Below, piece after piece: positions 36,821 to 45,374 of a stretch of DNA of 64,000 bases (positions are counted from its first letter, which is position 1; each line of letters starts with the position of its first letter). The notes beneath the pieces were generated by a model, which saw only the letters and a list, made by a program, of their open reading frames with translations, was not told the DNA's origin and made no database searches. A program made the translations under genes and the position numbers. The DNA comes from Aquabacterium soli (GTDB lineage Bacteria; Pseudomonadota; Gammaproteobacteria; Burkholderiales; Burkholderiaceae_C), in assembly GCF_003933735.1 (NCBI RefSeq), contig NZ_RSED01000008.1, forward strand, positions 1-64,000, read 5' to 3'.

Positions 36821-37846
36821 TCAGGTCCGGCGATGCCAGCTGTCGGCGTCGGACGTGGGGGCGGTGTGCGATGTGTGGTACGGCGCCACATCGCCACGGT
36901 CGTAGTAGATGCGGATGAGCAGCTCGGCCAGCACACCGGTGGTCAGGAACTGCAGGCCACCCAGCACGCAGAAAAAGCCCAGCCACAGCAGCGGGCGGCC
37001 ACCGATGGATTCGCCCAGCAGCTTGAGCACGCCCAGGTAGGACAGGATCAGCGTGCCCACCAGGCCCACGCCCAGGCCCATGCCACCGAAGAAGTGGCCG
37101 GGGCGCCCGGCGAAGCGCAGGAAGAAGTTCACCGCCAGCAGGTCGAGCACCACACGCAGCGTGCGCGAGATGCCGTACTTGGATTCGCCGGCCGTGCGGG
37201 CATGGTGGCTGACGGGCACTTCGGACATGCGCGCAGGCGATGTGACCGTGGCCATCCACGCGGGGATGAAACGATGCATCTCGCCATACAGGCGCACGCG
37301 CTTGAGCACGTCGGCGCGGTAGGCCTTGAGGCTGCAGCCCAGATCCTGGAACTCCAGTCCGGTGATGCGGCGGATCAGGCGGTTGGCGATGCGCGAGGGG
37401 ATCTTGCGCAGGATGAACGCGTCCTGGCGGTTCTGGCGCCAGCCGGCCACGAGGTCCAGATCGTCCTTCAGCAGCTTGTCGACCAGCGAAGGGATGTCCT
37501 TCGGGTCGTTCTGCAGGTCGCCATCGAGCGTGACGATGACATCGCCGCGCGCCGCGTCGATGCCGGCCTGCATGGCCGCGGTCTGGCGGAAGTTCCGCCA
37601 CAGGTGGATGGGGCGCACATGAGGGCCGCGCAACTGGGCCTGTTTGTCCAGGGCCTGCTGGGTGCCGTCGCGGCTGCCATCGTTGACGATGATCAGCTCC
37701 CAGGGGTGGGGGTAGCTGTCGAGGGCTTCATGCACCGCGGTCACGAACGGCTCGACGTTGTCCACCTCGTTGTACATCGGCACGACGATGGACAGGCGGT
37801 GCGAGGGGAAACTGGTTGGAGCGTGGTCCATGGACTCGACAGACAT
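36821..37846 (-). CDS. GT2-family polyprenyl-phosphate glycosyltransferase
   Basis: The 341-residue protein has the GT-A fold start SIVVPMYNEVDN, the NDGSRDGT loop, the metal-binding DGD (108-110) and two C-terminal membrane helices (about 250-320), as in ArnC, GtrB and DPM synthases. It probably loads a sugar on undecaprenyl phosphate on the cytoplasmic face for use by the downstream GT39 enzyme. The start at 37846 is uncertain; ATG 37831 is possible. Confidence 0.92.
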   Translation of the reverse strand: MSVESMDHAPTSFPSHRLSIVVPMYNEVDNVEPFVTAVHEALDSYPHPWELIIVNDGSRDGTQQALDKQAQLRGPHVRPIHLWRNFRQTAAMQAGIDAARGDVIVTLDGDLQNDPKDIPSLVDKLLKDDLDLVAGWRQNRQDAFILRKIPSRIANRLIRRITGLEFQDLGCSLKAYRADVLKRVRLYGEMHRFIPAWMATVTSPARMSEVPVSHHARTAGESKYGISRTLRVVLDLLAVNFFLRFAGRPGHFFGGMGLGVGLVGTLILSYLGVLKLLGESIGGRPLLWLGFFCVLGGLQFLTTGVLAELLIRIYYDRGDVAPYHTSHTAPTSDADSWHRRT

Positions 37847-37881
37847 GAGAAGGGGGTTGTAGCAAAAACGCGTGGGGGTCG

Positions 37882-38877
37882 TCAGTCGGGAAGACGAGGG
37901 GACGTCCACGAAGGGGTGGCCCAGGCGATGGCGCCTGCGGCCACGGCGCACAGCAGAAAACAAAGGTGCAGCGCCAATGCGGCGGGCACCGCCTGGCTCA
38001 GCCCGACCGATCCGGCCGGCATGCTCAAGGCGAAGCCGGCCCAGACACCGGCCTCATAGGTACCAAAACCTGCAGGACCCTGGATGGGCACCACGGCCGC
38101 CAGTTCACCACCCAGGGCGCCGGCCCAGCCTGCGCCCATGCCCGCACGGGTGATGGCCGACAGCAACAGCGCACCGGCCGTCAGCTTGATCGCCCAGTTG
38201 GCCCAGGTGAACAGCCAGGCCGTCGGCTGGTGATGATGAGGGTCGAGCAGTGCCGTGTGCAGACGTTGTAGCAGGGCCTTCCACTTGGCGCCAGAGGCCC
38301 CGTCCTGTTTATGGGCCGATGCATGCAGGGCATTCAGGGTCTTGATGCCCGCCTGCCAGCCCAGCACCAGCAGCGTCAGGCCGCCGGCACGCCAGGCCAA
38401 TGGCAGACCAGGCCAGAGCATCAGACCCAGGGCCAGCAGCACAGCCAGGTCTTGCAGGCGCATCCACAGCAGGCTGGCCACGGCCTGCGCCAGCGGCATG
38501 CGCAACTGGGTCGAGGCCAGCCACGGAAAGCTCAATTCGCCTGCGCGCATCGGCAGCAGGTTGACGGCGGCGTTGTGCATCAGGATCACGCGCAGGGCAT
38601 CGAGCCGCAGGCCCAGTGCGGTGCGCGCCGACGGTGCTTGGGGGCTGTCGGCCAGGCCGAGCACGATCTGCAGCCGGGCGGCCCGCATCAGGTAGCTCAG
38701 CAGCAGGCCCAGCAGGGTGCCGGCCCATACCCATGGCGAGGGCGCGGCCAGGGCCTCGCGCACCGTGTCCAGCGGCACATGGCTCAGCAACCAAGCCAGC
38801 AAACCGAGGCCCACGAGCCACGTCAGCGCCTGCTGCAGCCAGCGTCGCGTCGGGGTGTTGGGGGGCGTGGGGCTCAT
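37882..38877 (-). CDS. YbhN/UPF0104-family membrane protein (flippase-like)
   Basis: The product (331 residues from ATG 38877, or 344 from ATG 38916) has about eight membrane segments and the lysylphosphatidylglycerol synthase transmembrane fold: [26 protein letters not shown] segment and [20 protein letters not shown]. Such proteins are candidate lipid or lipid-linked sugar flippases. It sits 35 bases before the GT2 gene, which fits a role in flipping the polyprenyl-phosphate sugar. Confidence 0.85.
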   Translation of the reverse strand: MSPTPPNTPTRRWLQQALTWLVGLGLLAWLLSHVPLDTVREALAAPSPWVWAGTLLGLLLSYLMRAARLQIVLGLADSPQAPSARTALGLRLDALRVILMHNAAVNLLPMRAGELSFPWLASTQLRMPLAQAVASLLWMRLQDLAVLLALGLMLWPGLPLAWRAGGLTLLVLGWQAGIKTLNALHASAHKQDGASGAKWKALLQRLHTALLDPHHHQPTAWLFTWANWAIKLTAGALLLSAITRAGMGAGWAGALGGELAAVVPIQGPAGFGTYEAGVWAGFALSMPAGSVGLSQAVPAALALHLCFLLCAVAAGAIAWATPSWTSPRLPD

Positions 38878-39001
38878 CAGGCAGCAGGGTGCGGACAGCC
38901 TTCCATTGTCCCCCATTCACGCGTCCCGGCCTTTCGAGGCCTTGCGGGCCGGTGACAATAAGCTTTGTAGCTTTACCCGACTTGAATTCCTGGAGCCTGC
39001 C

Positions 39002-39499
39002 ATGACCGATTTCGTGACCTGCGACCTGTGCGACGACCACAAGAACGACACCGACGGCGCTTTCCGCGTGCTGCCGCCCGTATTCAAGGATTTTGGCAAG
39101 AAGCGCAAGTTCGCCGGCCCTGTCAGCACCGTCAAATGCTTCGAAGACAACTCCCTCGTGAAGGCTGCGGTCGATTCGCCGGGCAATGGCCGGGTGCTGG
39201 TGGTCGATGGCGGGGCCTCGCTGCGCCGTGCCCTGGTGGGTGGCAACCTGGGCAAGGCAGCGGCCAAGAACGGCTGGGCCGGCGTGGTGGTCGATGGCTG
39301 CGTGCGCGACGTGGCCGAGCTGGCCGAATGCGACACCGGCATCCGGGCTCTGGCCTCGATGCCCCTGCCCACGGAAAAGCGCAACGAAGGCCAGCGCGAC
39401 GTGGCCGTGCAGATCCAGGGTGTGTGGGTTCGCCCGGGCGACTGGCTTTATGCCGATGAAGACGGGATCGTGGTGATGGCGGAGCCCGCATCGGCCTGA
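39002..39499 (+). CDS. rraA: RraA-family regulator of RNase E activity
   Basis: The start ATG 39002 has GGAG seven bases before it; 165 residues. The RraA core appears in [20 protein letters not shown] and [17 protein letters not shown], with DEDGIVVM near the end. RraA binds RNase E and DEAD helicases; close homologues are also class II aldolases (HMG/CHA aldolase), and the GGNLG and D-C-R-D residues would allow that. The gene stands alone. Confidence 0.92.
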   Translation: MTDFVTCDLCDDHKNDTDGAFRVLPPVFKDFGKKRKFAGPVSTVKCFEDNSLVKAAVDSPGNGRVLVVDGGASLRRALVGGNLGKAAAKNGWAGVVVDGCVRDVAELAECDTGIRALASMPLPTEKRNEGQRDVAVQIQGVWVRPGDWLYADEDGIVVMAEPASA

Positions 39500-39550
39500 T
39501 CCTGTCCTCAAATCCCCCCAAGCAGGGGTGTGTCGTGATTCGTCAAATGT

Positions 39551-39581
39551 CCATGGATCGCCGTACAGTGCCGATCCATGG
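39551..39581 (+). promoter_or_regulatory. Inverted repeat covering the start codon of the oxoamine synthase gene
   Basis: CCATGGATCG (39551-39560) and CGATCCATGG (39572-39581) form a perfect 10-bp stem with an 11-base loop. The start codon of the downstream gene (39578-39580) lies inside the right arm and no ribosome site is visible, so the structure should limit initiation, or else acts as an operator. Confidence 0.6.
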
Positions 39582-40951
39582 ACCGCACAACAATCGCACT
39601 TCAGGGAACACTGGCAGGCTTCATGGCTGAAATGGCCAAAGCCCAGCCCGCAGGGGCTGCCACTTCTTCAACCACACCCCGCCCGGCATCGCTGCTGGAT
39701 CGGCTCAGCCCTCTGCCGTATGGCTGGGACATGCTGGATGATTTCAGCATCGACACCTTCGCCAAGCAGATCGTGGGCCCCGTGCTCACAAGGGCGCAGG
39801 CGCATGACCGGAAGGGGCGCCTGCTGGCCAGCGGCATCAACTTCGCCAGCCAGGACTATCTCTCGCTGGCCTGCCACCCGCAGATCCAGACGGCCGCGGT
39901 CGAGGCCATCGCGCGCTATGGCGTGCATTCGGCCGGCAGCCCGGCGCTGATGGGCAACACCACCTTGTCGGTGGAGCTCGAGCAGCGTCTGGCGTCTTTT
40001 CTGGGCATGCGCTCGTGCGCGCTGTTCCCCACCGGGTGGGGCGCGGGCTATGGCGCCATCCGCACGCTGGTGCGTGCAACCGACCACGTGGTGATCGACC
40101 ACCTGTCGCATGCCTGCCTGTGGGAGGGGGCCCGTGGCGCCACCAGGAACGTGCACAGCTTCGCCCACCTCTCGGTCAAGGAGCTTGAAGAAAACCTGGT
40201 GCGCATCCGCCAGCAGGATCCGTCCGGCGGTATCCTGGTCGTGACCGAATCGCTGTTCTCGATGGACGCCGATTCACCCGATCTGCAGGCCCACCAGGAC
40301 CTGGCCCGCCGCTACCACGCGACCCTGCTGGTCGATGTGGCCCATGACCTGGGCAGCATGGGCCCGACCGGCCTGGGCGCCATCGAAACCCAGAACATGG
40401 TCGGCAAGATCGACGTGGTCATGGGCAGCTTCTCCAAGACCTTCGCGGCCAACGGCGGCTTCGTGGCCTGCAACGAGCCCGGCCTGAAACTGGCGATCCG
40501 TTTCGGCTGTGGCCCCCACACCTTCACCAACGCGATGTCGCCCGTGCAGGCGGCGGTGGTGCTCAAGGCGCTGGACATCGTGCAGTCGCCCGAAGGGCAG
40601 GTGCGCCGCCAGAACCTGCTCAACAACGCCCTGCATCTGCGCCAGGTGCTCACGGGCACCGGCCACACGGTGCTGGGCCTGCCATCGGCCGTGGTGCCCC
40701 TGGTGGTGGGCGGCATCGGCCATTCGCGCCTGCTGACGCGCTTCATGCTGGCGGGCGGCATGCTGGTCAACCTGGTCGAGCACCCGGCCGTGGCGCGCGA
40801 TGCGAGCCGCCTGCGCCTGCAGATCATGGCCGACCACACCTTTGAGCAGATCGACCAGTTCGCCGAGGTGCTGGCCGAGGCCACACGCCAGGCGGTCGAT
40901 GAGCTGGGCCGCATCAACCAGGCGCGGCCAGAGGGCGAGCTGTTGCGCTGA
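39578..40951 (+). CDS. Alpha-oxoamine synthase-like PLP enzyme (KBL/BioF/CqsA family)
   Basis: The 457-residue protein has the fold-type I aminotransferase core of alpha-oxoamine synthases: SAGSPALMGNTTLSVELEQ, LLVDVAHDLGSMG with D253 and H256, and the PLP lysine K287 in GSFSKTFAANGGF. The family condenses an amino acid with an acyl-CoA (BioF, KBL, HemA, serine palmitoyltransferase, CqsA). There are no biotin or lipid genes nearby, so the substrate is unknown. An N-terminal extension of about 45 residues precedes the core; a start at 39623 is possible. Confidence 0.85.
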   Translation: MDRTTIALQGTLAGFMAEMAKAQPAGAATSSTTPRPASLLDRLSPLPYGWDMLDDFSIDTFAKQIVGPVLTRAQAHDRKGRLLASGINFASQDYLSLACHPQIQTAAVEAIARYGVHSAGSPALMGNTTLSVELEQRLASFLGMRSCALFPTGWGAGYGAIRTLVRATDHVVIDHLSHACLWEGARGATRNVHSFAHLSVKELEENLVRIRQQDPSGGILVVTESLFSMDADSPDLQAHQDLARRYHATLLVDVAHDLGSMGPTGLGAIETQNMVGKIDVVMGSFSKTFAANGGFVACNEPGLKLAIRFGCGPHTFTNAMSPVQAAVVLKALDIVQSPEGQVRRQNLLNNALHLRQVLTGTGHTVLGLPSAVVPLVVGGIGHSRLLTRFMLAGGMLVNLVEHPAVARDASRLRLQIMADHTFEQIDQFAEVLAEATRQAVDELGRINQARPEGELLR

Positions 40952-40975
40952 CGGCCAGGTGGAGCTTGCGCGTGC

Positions 40976-41677
40976 TCAGTTCAGCAGTTCGAGCACGCGG
41001 TCCAGCCCGCCTTCGTTGATGGCCACCATGGCCTGCTCGCGCACCTTGGGCTTGGCGTGGTAGGCCACGCTCATGCCGGCAGCGCCCATCATCGGCAGGT
41101 CATTGGCGCCATCGCCCACCGCAATGGCTTGCGAGGGCTCGCAGCCGATGCGTGCGCACAGGGCCAGCAGGTGCTGCCGCTTGGCTTCGCCGTCGACGAT
41201 GTCGCCCAGCACCTGGCCGGTCAGTAGGCCGCCTTGCACTTCCAGCACGTTCGAGTGCGCCTCGTGCATGCCCAGGCGTTCGCGCACCCGGTCGGCAAAG
41301 AAAGTGAAGCCGCCTGACACCAGCAGCGTCTGCAGGCCGGCAGCCTTGGCCGCGTTGATCAGCTCGGGTGCGCCGGGGTTGAGCTTCAGGCGCTGGTCGT
41401 AGACCTGTTGCAGGGCCTCGGCCGGCACGCCCTGCAGCAGGGCCACGCGGCGGCGCAGGCTGTCCTTGAAATCGGTGATCTCGCCGCGCATGGCGGCCTC
41501 GGTGATGGCGGCCACCTCGGCCTTCTTGCCCACGGCATCGGCGATCTCGTCGATGCACTCGATGTTGATCAGCGTGGAATCCATGTCGAAAGCGATGGCC
41601 TTGAAGGCGCTCAGGCTCAGCGGCGGCGTGAAGCGCTGGACGACCAGACCGGGGGCGAATTCGAAAGGAGCACTCAT
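40976..41677 (-). CDS. serB: Phosphoserine phosphatase
   Basis: The 233-residue product is a HAD phosphatase: DMDST with nucleophile D31 and acid D33, VSGGFTFFADRV, and GDGANDLPMMGAAGMSVAYHAKP. It removes phosphate in the last step of serine synthesis. The usual N-terminal ACT domain of E. coli SerB is absent. Starts upstream (41686, 41788) are possible. It converges on the oxoamine synthase gene. Confidence 0.94.
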   Translation of the reverse strand: MSAPFEFAPGLVVQRFTPPLSLSAFKAIAFDMDSTLINIECIDEIADAVGKKAEVAAITEAAMRGEITDFKDSLRRRVALLQGVPAEALQQVYDQRLKLNPGAPELINAAKAAGLQTLLVSGGFTFFADRVRERLGMHEAHSNVLEVQGGLLTGQVLGDIVDGEAKRQHLLALCARIGCEPSQAIAVGDGANDLPMMGAAGMSVAYHAKPKVREQAMVAINEGGLDRVLELLN

Positions 41678-41824
41678 GGCGAACATCAAAGCAGGGCTTG
41701 AAGGAGCCTGGATTATCCCTGGCTTCGGCCTGGGGCCTTCCGGCGAGGGGGAGATGGTCGGCCTGCTTGCCTCGGCTGCGCTGATCATGGATATTGGTGC
41801 CCGATCCTTTCAGGCCCCCTGACC

Positions 41825-42529
41825 ATGTCCCGTGCCGCACCCGTGTCCCGCAAGCAGGCTTTTGCCGACCAGGTGGTCGAGCAGATGGATGCCTTCGCCC
41901 CCGTACAGGCCAAGCCCATGTTCGGCGGCTTTGGCATCTACCGGGATGGCCTGATGTTCGCGCTCATCGCGAACGACCAGCTGTACTTCAAGGCCGATGA
42001 CCAGAGCGAAGGCGAATTCACCCGCGAAGGACTGCCACCGTTCACCTATGAATCTAAAGGCAAGACCGCACGCCTGCGCTACCACGAGGCCCCGCCCGAG
42101 GTGTTCGATGATCCGCAGCGCATGGCCTGGTGGGCACGGCTGGCCTATGACTGCGCGGTCCGCCAGCGCCCGGCGGCGCGCAAGGCCGCCCGCCTGCGCG
42201 ACAAGCCTTCGAAAGGGGCATCCCCAGGGCGCGGCACGGGACAGGCTGCGGCCAGCCTGTTGGCCCTGCCCAACCTCGGGCCCAAAACCGTCGACATGCT
42301 GGTGGGGGTCGGCATTCGCTCGGAGAGCGTGTTGCGCAAGGCCGGGGCCGTCAAGGCCTTTGCGCGGGTGAAAGCCGCCCGCCCGGACACCACGCTGCAC
42401 CTGTTGTGGGCACTCGAGGGGGCGCTGAGTGGCGTGCCGTGGCAGGACATCGGTGAATCAGACCGCGCCAGCCTGTTGATGGCCCTGGAGGATGTGACAC
42501 GGAGCCAGCCGCACGTGCCTTCGCGCTGA
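41825..42529 (+). CDS. TfoX-like protein with N- and C-terminal TfoX domains
   Basis: The 234-residue protein has a TfoX N-terminal domain (AKPMFGGFGIYRDGLMFALI, about residues 29-48) and a TfoX C-terminal helix-hairpin-like domain (LLALPNLGPKTVDMLVGVGI, about 140-160). E. coli and Vibrio TfoX/Sxy drive competence genes with CRP. Together with the ComFB-like gene this hints at natural transformation, though no DNA-uptake genes are in the window. Confidence 0.88.
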   Translation: MSRAAPVSRKQAFADQVVEQMDAFAPVQAKPMFGGFGIYRDGLMFALIANDQLYFKADDQSEGEFTREGLPPFTYESKGKTARLRYHEAPPEVFDDPQRMAWWARLAYDCAVRQRPAARKAARLRDKPSKGASPGRGTGQAAASLLALPNLGPKTVDMLVGVGIRSESVLRKAGAVKAFARVKAARPDTTLHLLWALEGALSGVPWQDIGESDRASLLMALEDVTRSQPHVPSR

Positions 42530-42530
42530 C

Positions 42531-43373
42531 ATGGTGTCGATCTCGCTGACCCCTTGGGTGCAAGCCGTGGTGAATCACCAATTGGTGCTGGTCGTGGGCT
42601 TGATCCTGCTGGAAGGGGCTTGGTCTGCCTGGCATCGGCGGCCCACCCACACTGTGCGCATCACCCTGTCGAGCGGGGCCTTGGCGCTGCTGCATTTCGG
42701 GGCCTATGTGCTGACCACGGTGGGGCTGGCGCTGCCGGCGCTGGAGGCCGTGCGGCTGCACTTCAGTGTGTTTCAACTGCCCGCCGATGGGGTGGTGACC
42801 TGGCTGCTGTGCCTGCTGGCCACGGATTTCTGCGCCTACTGGCTGCACCGCACCCAGCACCACGTGCGCTGGTTCTGGGTGGGGCACAGCGTGCACCACA
42901 CGGCGCCCGAGTTCAACCTCACCGTGGGGCCGCGCCTGGGCGTGCTGGACACGCTGGACCGCATCCCGTTCTTCCTGCCGCTGGCGCTGCTGGGTTTTCA
43001 CGCCGAGATGATCGTGCTGTGCTACGCGCTGATCGAGTTGTGGTCCTTCTGGACGCACACGTCGTGGATTCCCCGGTTGCGCTGGCTGCCGGGCTTCGAA
43101 TGGCTGTTCAACACGCCAGCCAACCACCGGCTGCACCATGGCCGCAACACCGTCTACCTGGACCGCAACTTCGGTGAGTTCACCATGCTGTGGGACCACG
43201 TGTTCCGCACCCATGTGCGGCAGACCGAGCCGGTGGACTACGGCGCCACGGTGATGCCGCCCAGGCAGGACCCGTGGACGGCCAACGTCTTCGAGCTCCG
43301 GCGCCTGTGGGCCGACATGCGTGCGGCCCCGACTTGGCGGGCGGCGCTGGCCTTGCCCTGGCGCGGCTTTTGA
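42531..43373 (+). CDS. Fatty acid hydroxylase/sterol desaturase family protein
   Basis: The 280-residue membrane protein has the eight-histidine di-iron pattern: H106-x3-H110-H111, H119-x2-H122-H123 and later NHRLHHG. About four membrane segments surround it. It probably hydroxylates or desaturates a lipid chain. It starts one base after the tfoX-like stop and may be cotranscribed. Confidence 0.88.
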   Translation: MVSISLTPWVQAVVNHQLVLVVGLILLEGAWSAWHRRPTHTVRITLSSGALALLHFGAYVLTTVGLALPALEAVRLHFSVFQLPADGVVTWLLCLLATDFCAYWLHRTQHHVRWFWVGHSVHHTAPEFNLTVGPRLGVLDTLDRIPFFLPLALLGFHAEMIVLCYALIELWSFWTHTSWIPRLRWLPGFEWLFNTPANHRLHHGRNTVYLDRNFGEFTMLWDHVFRTHVRQTEPVDYGATVMPPRQDPWTANVFELRRLWADMRAAPTWRAALALPWRGF

Positions 43374-43380
43374 GTCGGCG

Positions 43381-43395
43381 GCCCCTTCGGGGGGC
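43381..43395 (+). terminator. UUCG-loop hairpin after the hydroxylase gene
   Basis: GCCCC, TTCG and a G-rich arm ending in GGGGC form a compact tetraloop hairpin eight bases after the stop. No T tract follows, so it may stabilise the mRNA end or terminate weakly. Confidence 0.4.
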
Positions 43396-43471
43396 TGTGT
43401 GCGCCCCAAGAGGGCGTTTTGTGCCCTAAAATTGAGGGTTTCGATCTTTCACCCTCTGTACCGGAGCCACC

Positions 43472-43639
43472 ATGGGCAACAAAATCATCACCGAAGCTTC
43501 CCGCCTCGCCACCCCCCGTCCCGTCGCTCCCAATGGCGTGACCCTGACCCGCGGCAAGGGCCAGAAGCGCAGCCTGGAGCGTGGTTCGCACACCCGCAGC
43601 AAAAAGAACGCCGGCAAGCGTTGCCACAAGGGCGGCTGA
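43472..43639 (+). CDS. Small basic protein of 55 residues, unknown function
   Basis: ATG 43472 follows a clear GGAG (43463-43466) and the frame stops at 43637-43639. The product starts MGNKIITEAS and ends in a Lys/Arg/Gly/His-rich tail (RSKKNAGKRCHKGG), with a net positive charge like a ribosome- or nucleic acid-associated peptide. A TAAAAT box lies 40 bases upstream. I do not recognise the family; the good ribosome site and composition argue it is real. Confidence 0.7.
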   Translation: MGNKIITEASRLATPRPVAPNGVTLTRGKGQKRSLERGSHTRSKKNAGKRCHKGG

Positions 43640-43670
43640 TCGGGCCGTTGATTGCTCCTGCGCGTCGTCC

Positions 43671-45359
43671 ATGCTGCGAATCACTGAACTGCGGTTGCCG
43701 CTGGACCATGCGCAAGACGCTCTGAGACCAGCCATCATGGCCCGCCTGGGCCTCAAGGCTGGTACCGAGCTCAAGGACTTCACGGTGTTCAAGCGCAGCT
43801 ACGACGCGCGCAAGAAATCCGCCATCGTCCTGATCTACACGGTGGACTGCGAGCTGGCCGATCCGGCCGCGCAGGCCCGCCTGCTGGACGCCTTCCAGGG
43901 TGATCCGCACATCCGGCCCACGCCGGACACCAGCTACCACTTCGTCGGCCATGCGCCGGCCGATGGCAGTGCGGCGCGAACACCTCGCCCTTTGATCGTC
44001 GGGTTCGGCCCCTGCGGGCTGTTCGCCGCCTTGATCCTGGCGCAGATGGGCCTGCGCCCCATCGTGCTCGAACGCGGCAAGGAAGTGCGCCAGCGCACCA
44101 AGGACACCTGGGGCCTGTGGCGCCAGAGCGAGCTCAACCCCGAATCGAACGTGCAGTTCGGCGAGGGCGGGGCGGGCACCTTCTCCGACGGCAAGCTCTG
44201 GAGCCAGATCAGCGATCCGCGCCACCTCACGCGCAAGGTGCTCACCGAGTTCGTCAAGGCCGGCGCCCCTGAAGAGATCCTGTTCGTCAGCAAGCCCCAC
44301 ATCGGCACCTTCCGCCTGGTCAGCATGATCGAGAAGATGCGTGCCCAGATCGAGGCGCTGGGCGGCGAGATCCGCTTTCAGCAACGCGTCACAGGCGTGG
44401 AGATCGAAGACGGCCATGTGCGTGGCGTGACCCTGGCCAGCGGCGAGCAATTGCGCGCCGACCACGTCGTGCTGGCGCTGGGCCACAGCGCGCGCGACAC
44501 CTTCCAGATGCTGCACGAGCGTGGCGTCTACATGGAGGCCAAGCCTTTCTCGATCGGCTACCGCATCGAGCATCCGCAGGGCGTGATCGACCGCGCCCGC
44601 TTCGGCCCCAACGCAGGCAACGAGATCCTGGGCGCCGCCGATTACAAACTGGTGCACCACGCCCGCAACGGCCGCTCGGTCTACAGCTTCTGCATGTGCC
44701 CTGGCGGCACGGTGGTGGCCGCCACGTCCGAGCCCGAGCGCGTGGTCACCAACGGCATGAGCCAGTACTCGCGCAACGAACGCAACGCCAACGCCGGCAT
44801 CGTGGTGGGCATCTCGCCGCAGGATTACCGGCAGGATGGCCTGAGCGAGGGCCCCGTGAACCCGCTGGACGGCATGGCCTTCCAGCGCATCTGGGAATCA
44901 CGCGCCTACGAGCTGGGCGGCGGGGCCTACATGGCGCCGGGCCAACTGGTGGGCGATTTCATCAAGGGCCAGCGCAGCACGGCGCTGGGCGATGTGATGC
45001 CGTCCTACAAGCCGGGCGTGCTCATGACGGACCTGGCCCAGAAGGGTCTTGGCAGCCTGCCCGACTATGCCCTGGCAGCCATCCGGGAGGCATTGCCCGC
45101 CTTCGAAAAGCAGATCAAGGGCTTCTCGATGCCCGATGCCGTGCTGACGGGTGTCGAGACACGCACCTCTTCGCCGTTGCGCATCACACGCGGCCGCGAT
45201 TACCAAAGCCTCAATGTCAAGGGCCTGTACCCGGCAGGTGAGGGCGCGGGCTACGCCGGCGGCATCATGTCGGCCGGCGTCGATGGCATCGAGGTGGCCG
45301 AGGCGCTGGGCGCCTCGATCCTGGGCGTCAAGGCGCCGGGCATCAAGGACCTGGCCTGA
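43671..45359 (+). CDS. FAD-dependent oxidoreductase family protein
   Basis: From ATG 43671 the protein has 562 residues. An N-terminal domain (MLRITELRLPLDHAQDALR) precedes the FAD-binding LIVGFGPCGLFAALILAQMG at about residue 105, then EGGAGTFSDGKL and a C-terminal AGEGAGYAGGIMSAGVDGI. This is a widespread uncharacterised flavoprotein family related to the HI0933/BaiN group. The small basic gene lies 31 bases upstream. Confidence 0.88.
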   Translation: MLRITELRLPLDHAQDALRPAIMARLGLKAGTELKDFTVFKRSYDARKKSAIVLIYTVDCELADPAAQARLLDAFQGDPHIRPTPDTSYHFVGHAPADGSAARTPRPLIVGFGPCGLFAALILAQMGLRPIVLERGKEVRQRTKDTWGLWRQSELNPESNVQFGEGGAGTFSDGKLWSQISDPRHLTRKVLTEFVKAGAPEEILFVSKPHIGTFRLVSMIEKMRAQIEALGGEIRFQQRVTGVEIEDGHVRGVTLASGEQLRADHVVLALGHSARDTFQMLHERGVYMEAKPFSIGYRIEHPQGVIDRARFGPNAGNEILGAADYKLVHHARNGRSVYSFCMCPGGTVVAATSEPERVVTNGMSQYSRNERNANAGIVVGISPQDYRQDGLSEGPVNPLDGMAFQRIWESRAYELGGGAYMAPGQLVGDFIKGQRSTALGDVMPSYKPGVLMTDLAQKGLGSLPDYALAAIREALPAFEKQIKGFSMPDAVLTGVETRTSSPLRITRGRDYQSLNVKGLYPAGEGAGYAGGIMSAGVDGIEVAEALGASILGVKAPGIKDLA

Positions 45360-45374
45360 TCAGGCCAGTGGCCC

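Noticed and set aside
39002-39499. Function of the RraA-like protein as strictly an RNase E inhibitor
   Set aside because: The same fold serves as HMG/CHA aldolase, so only the family call is kept.
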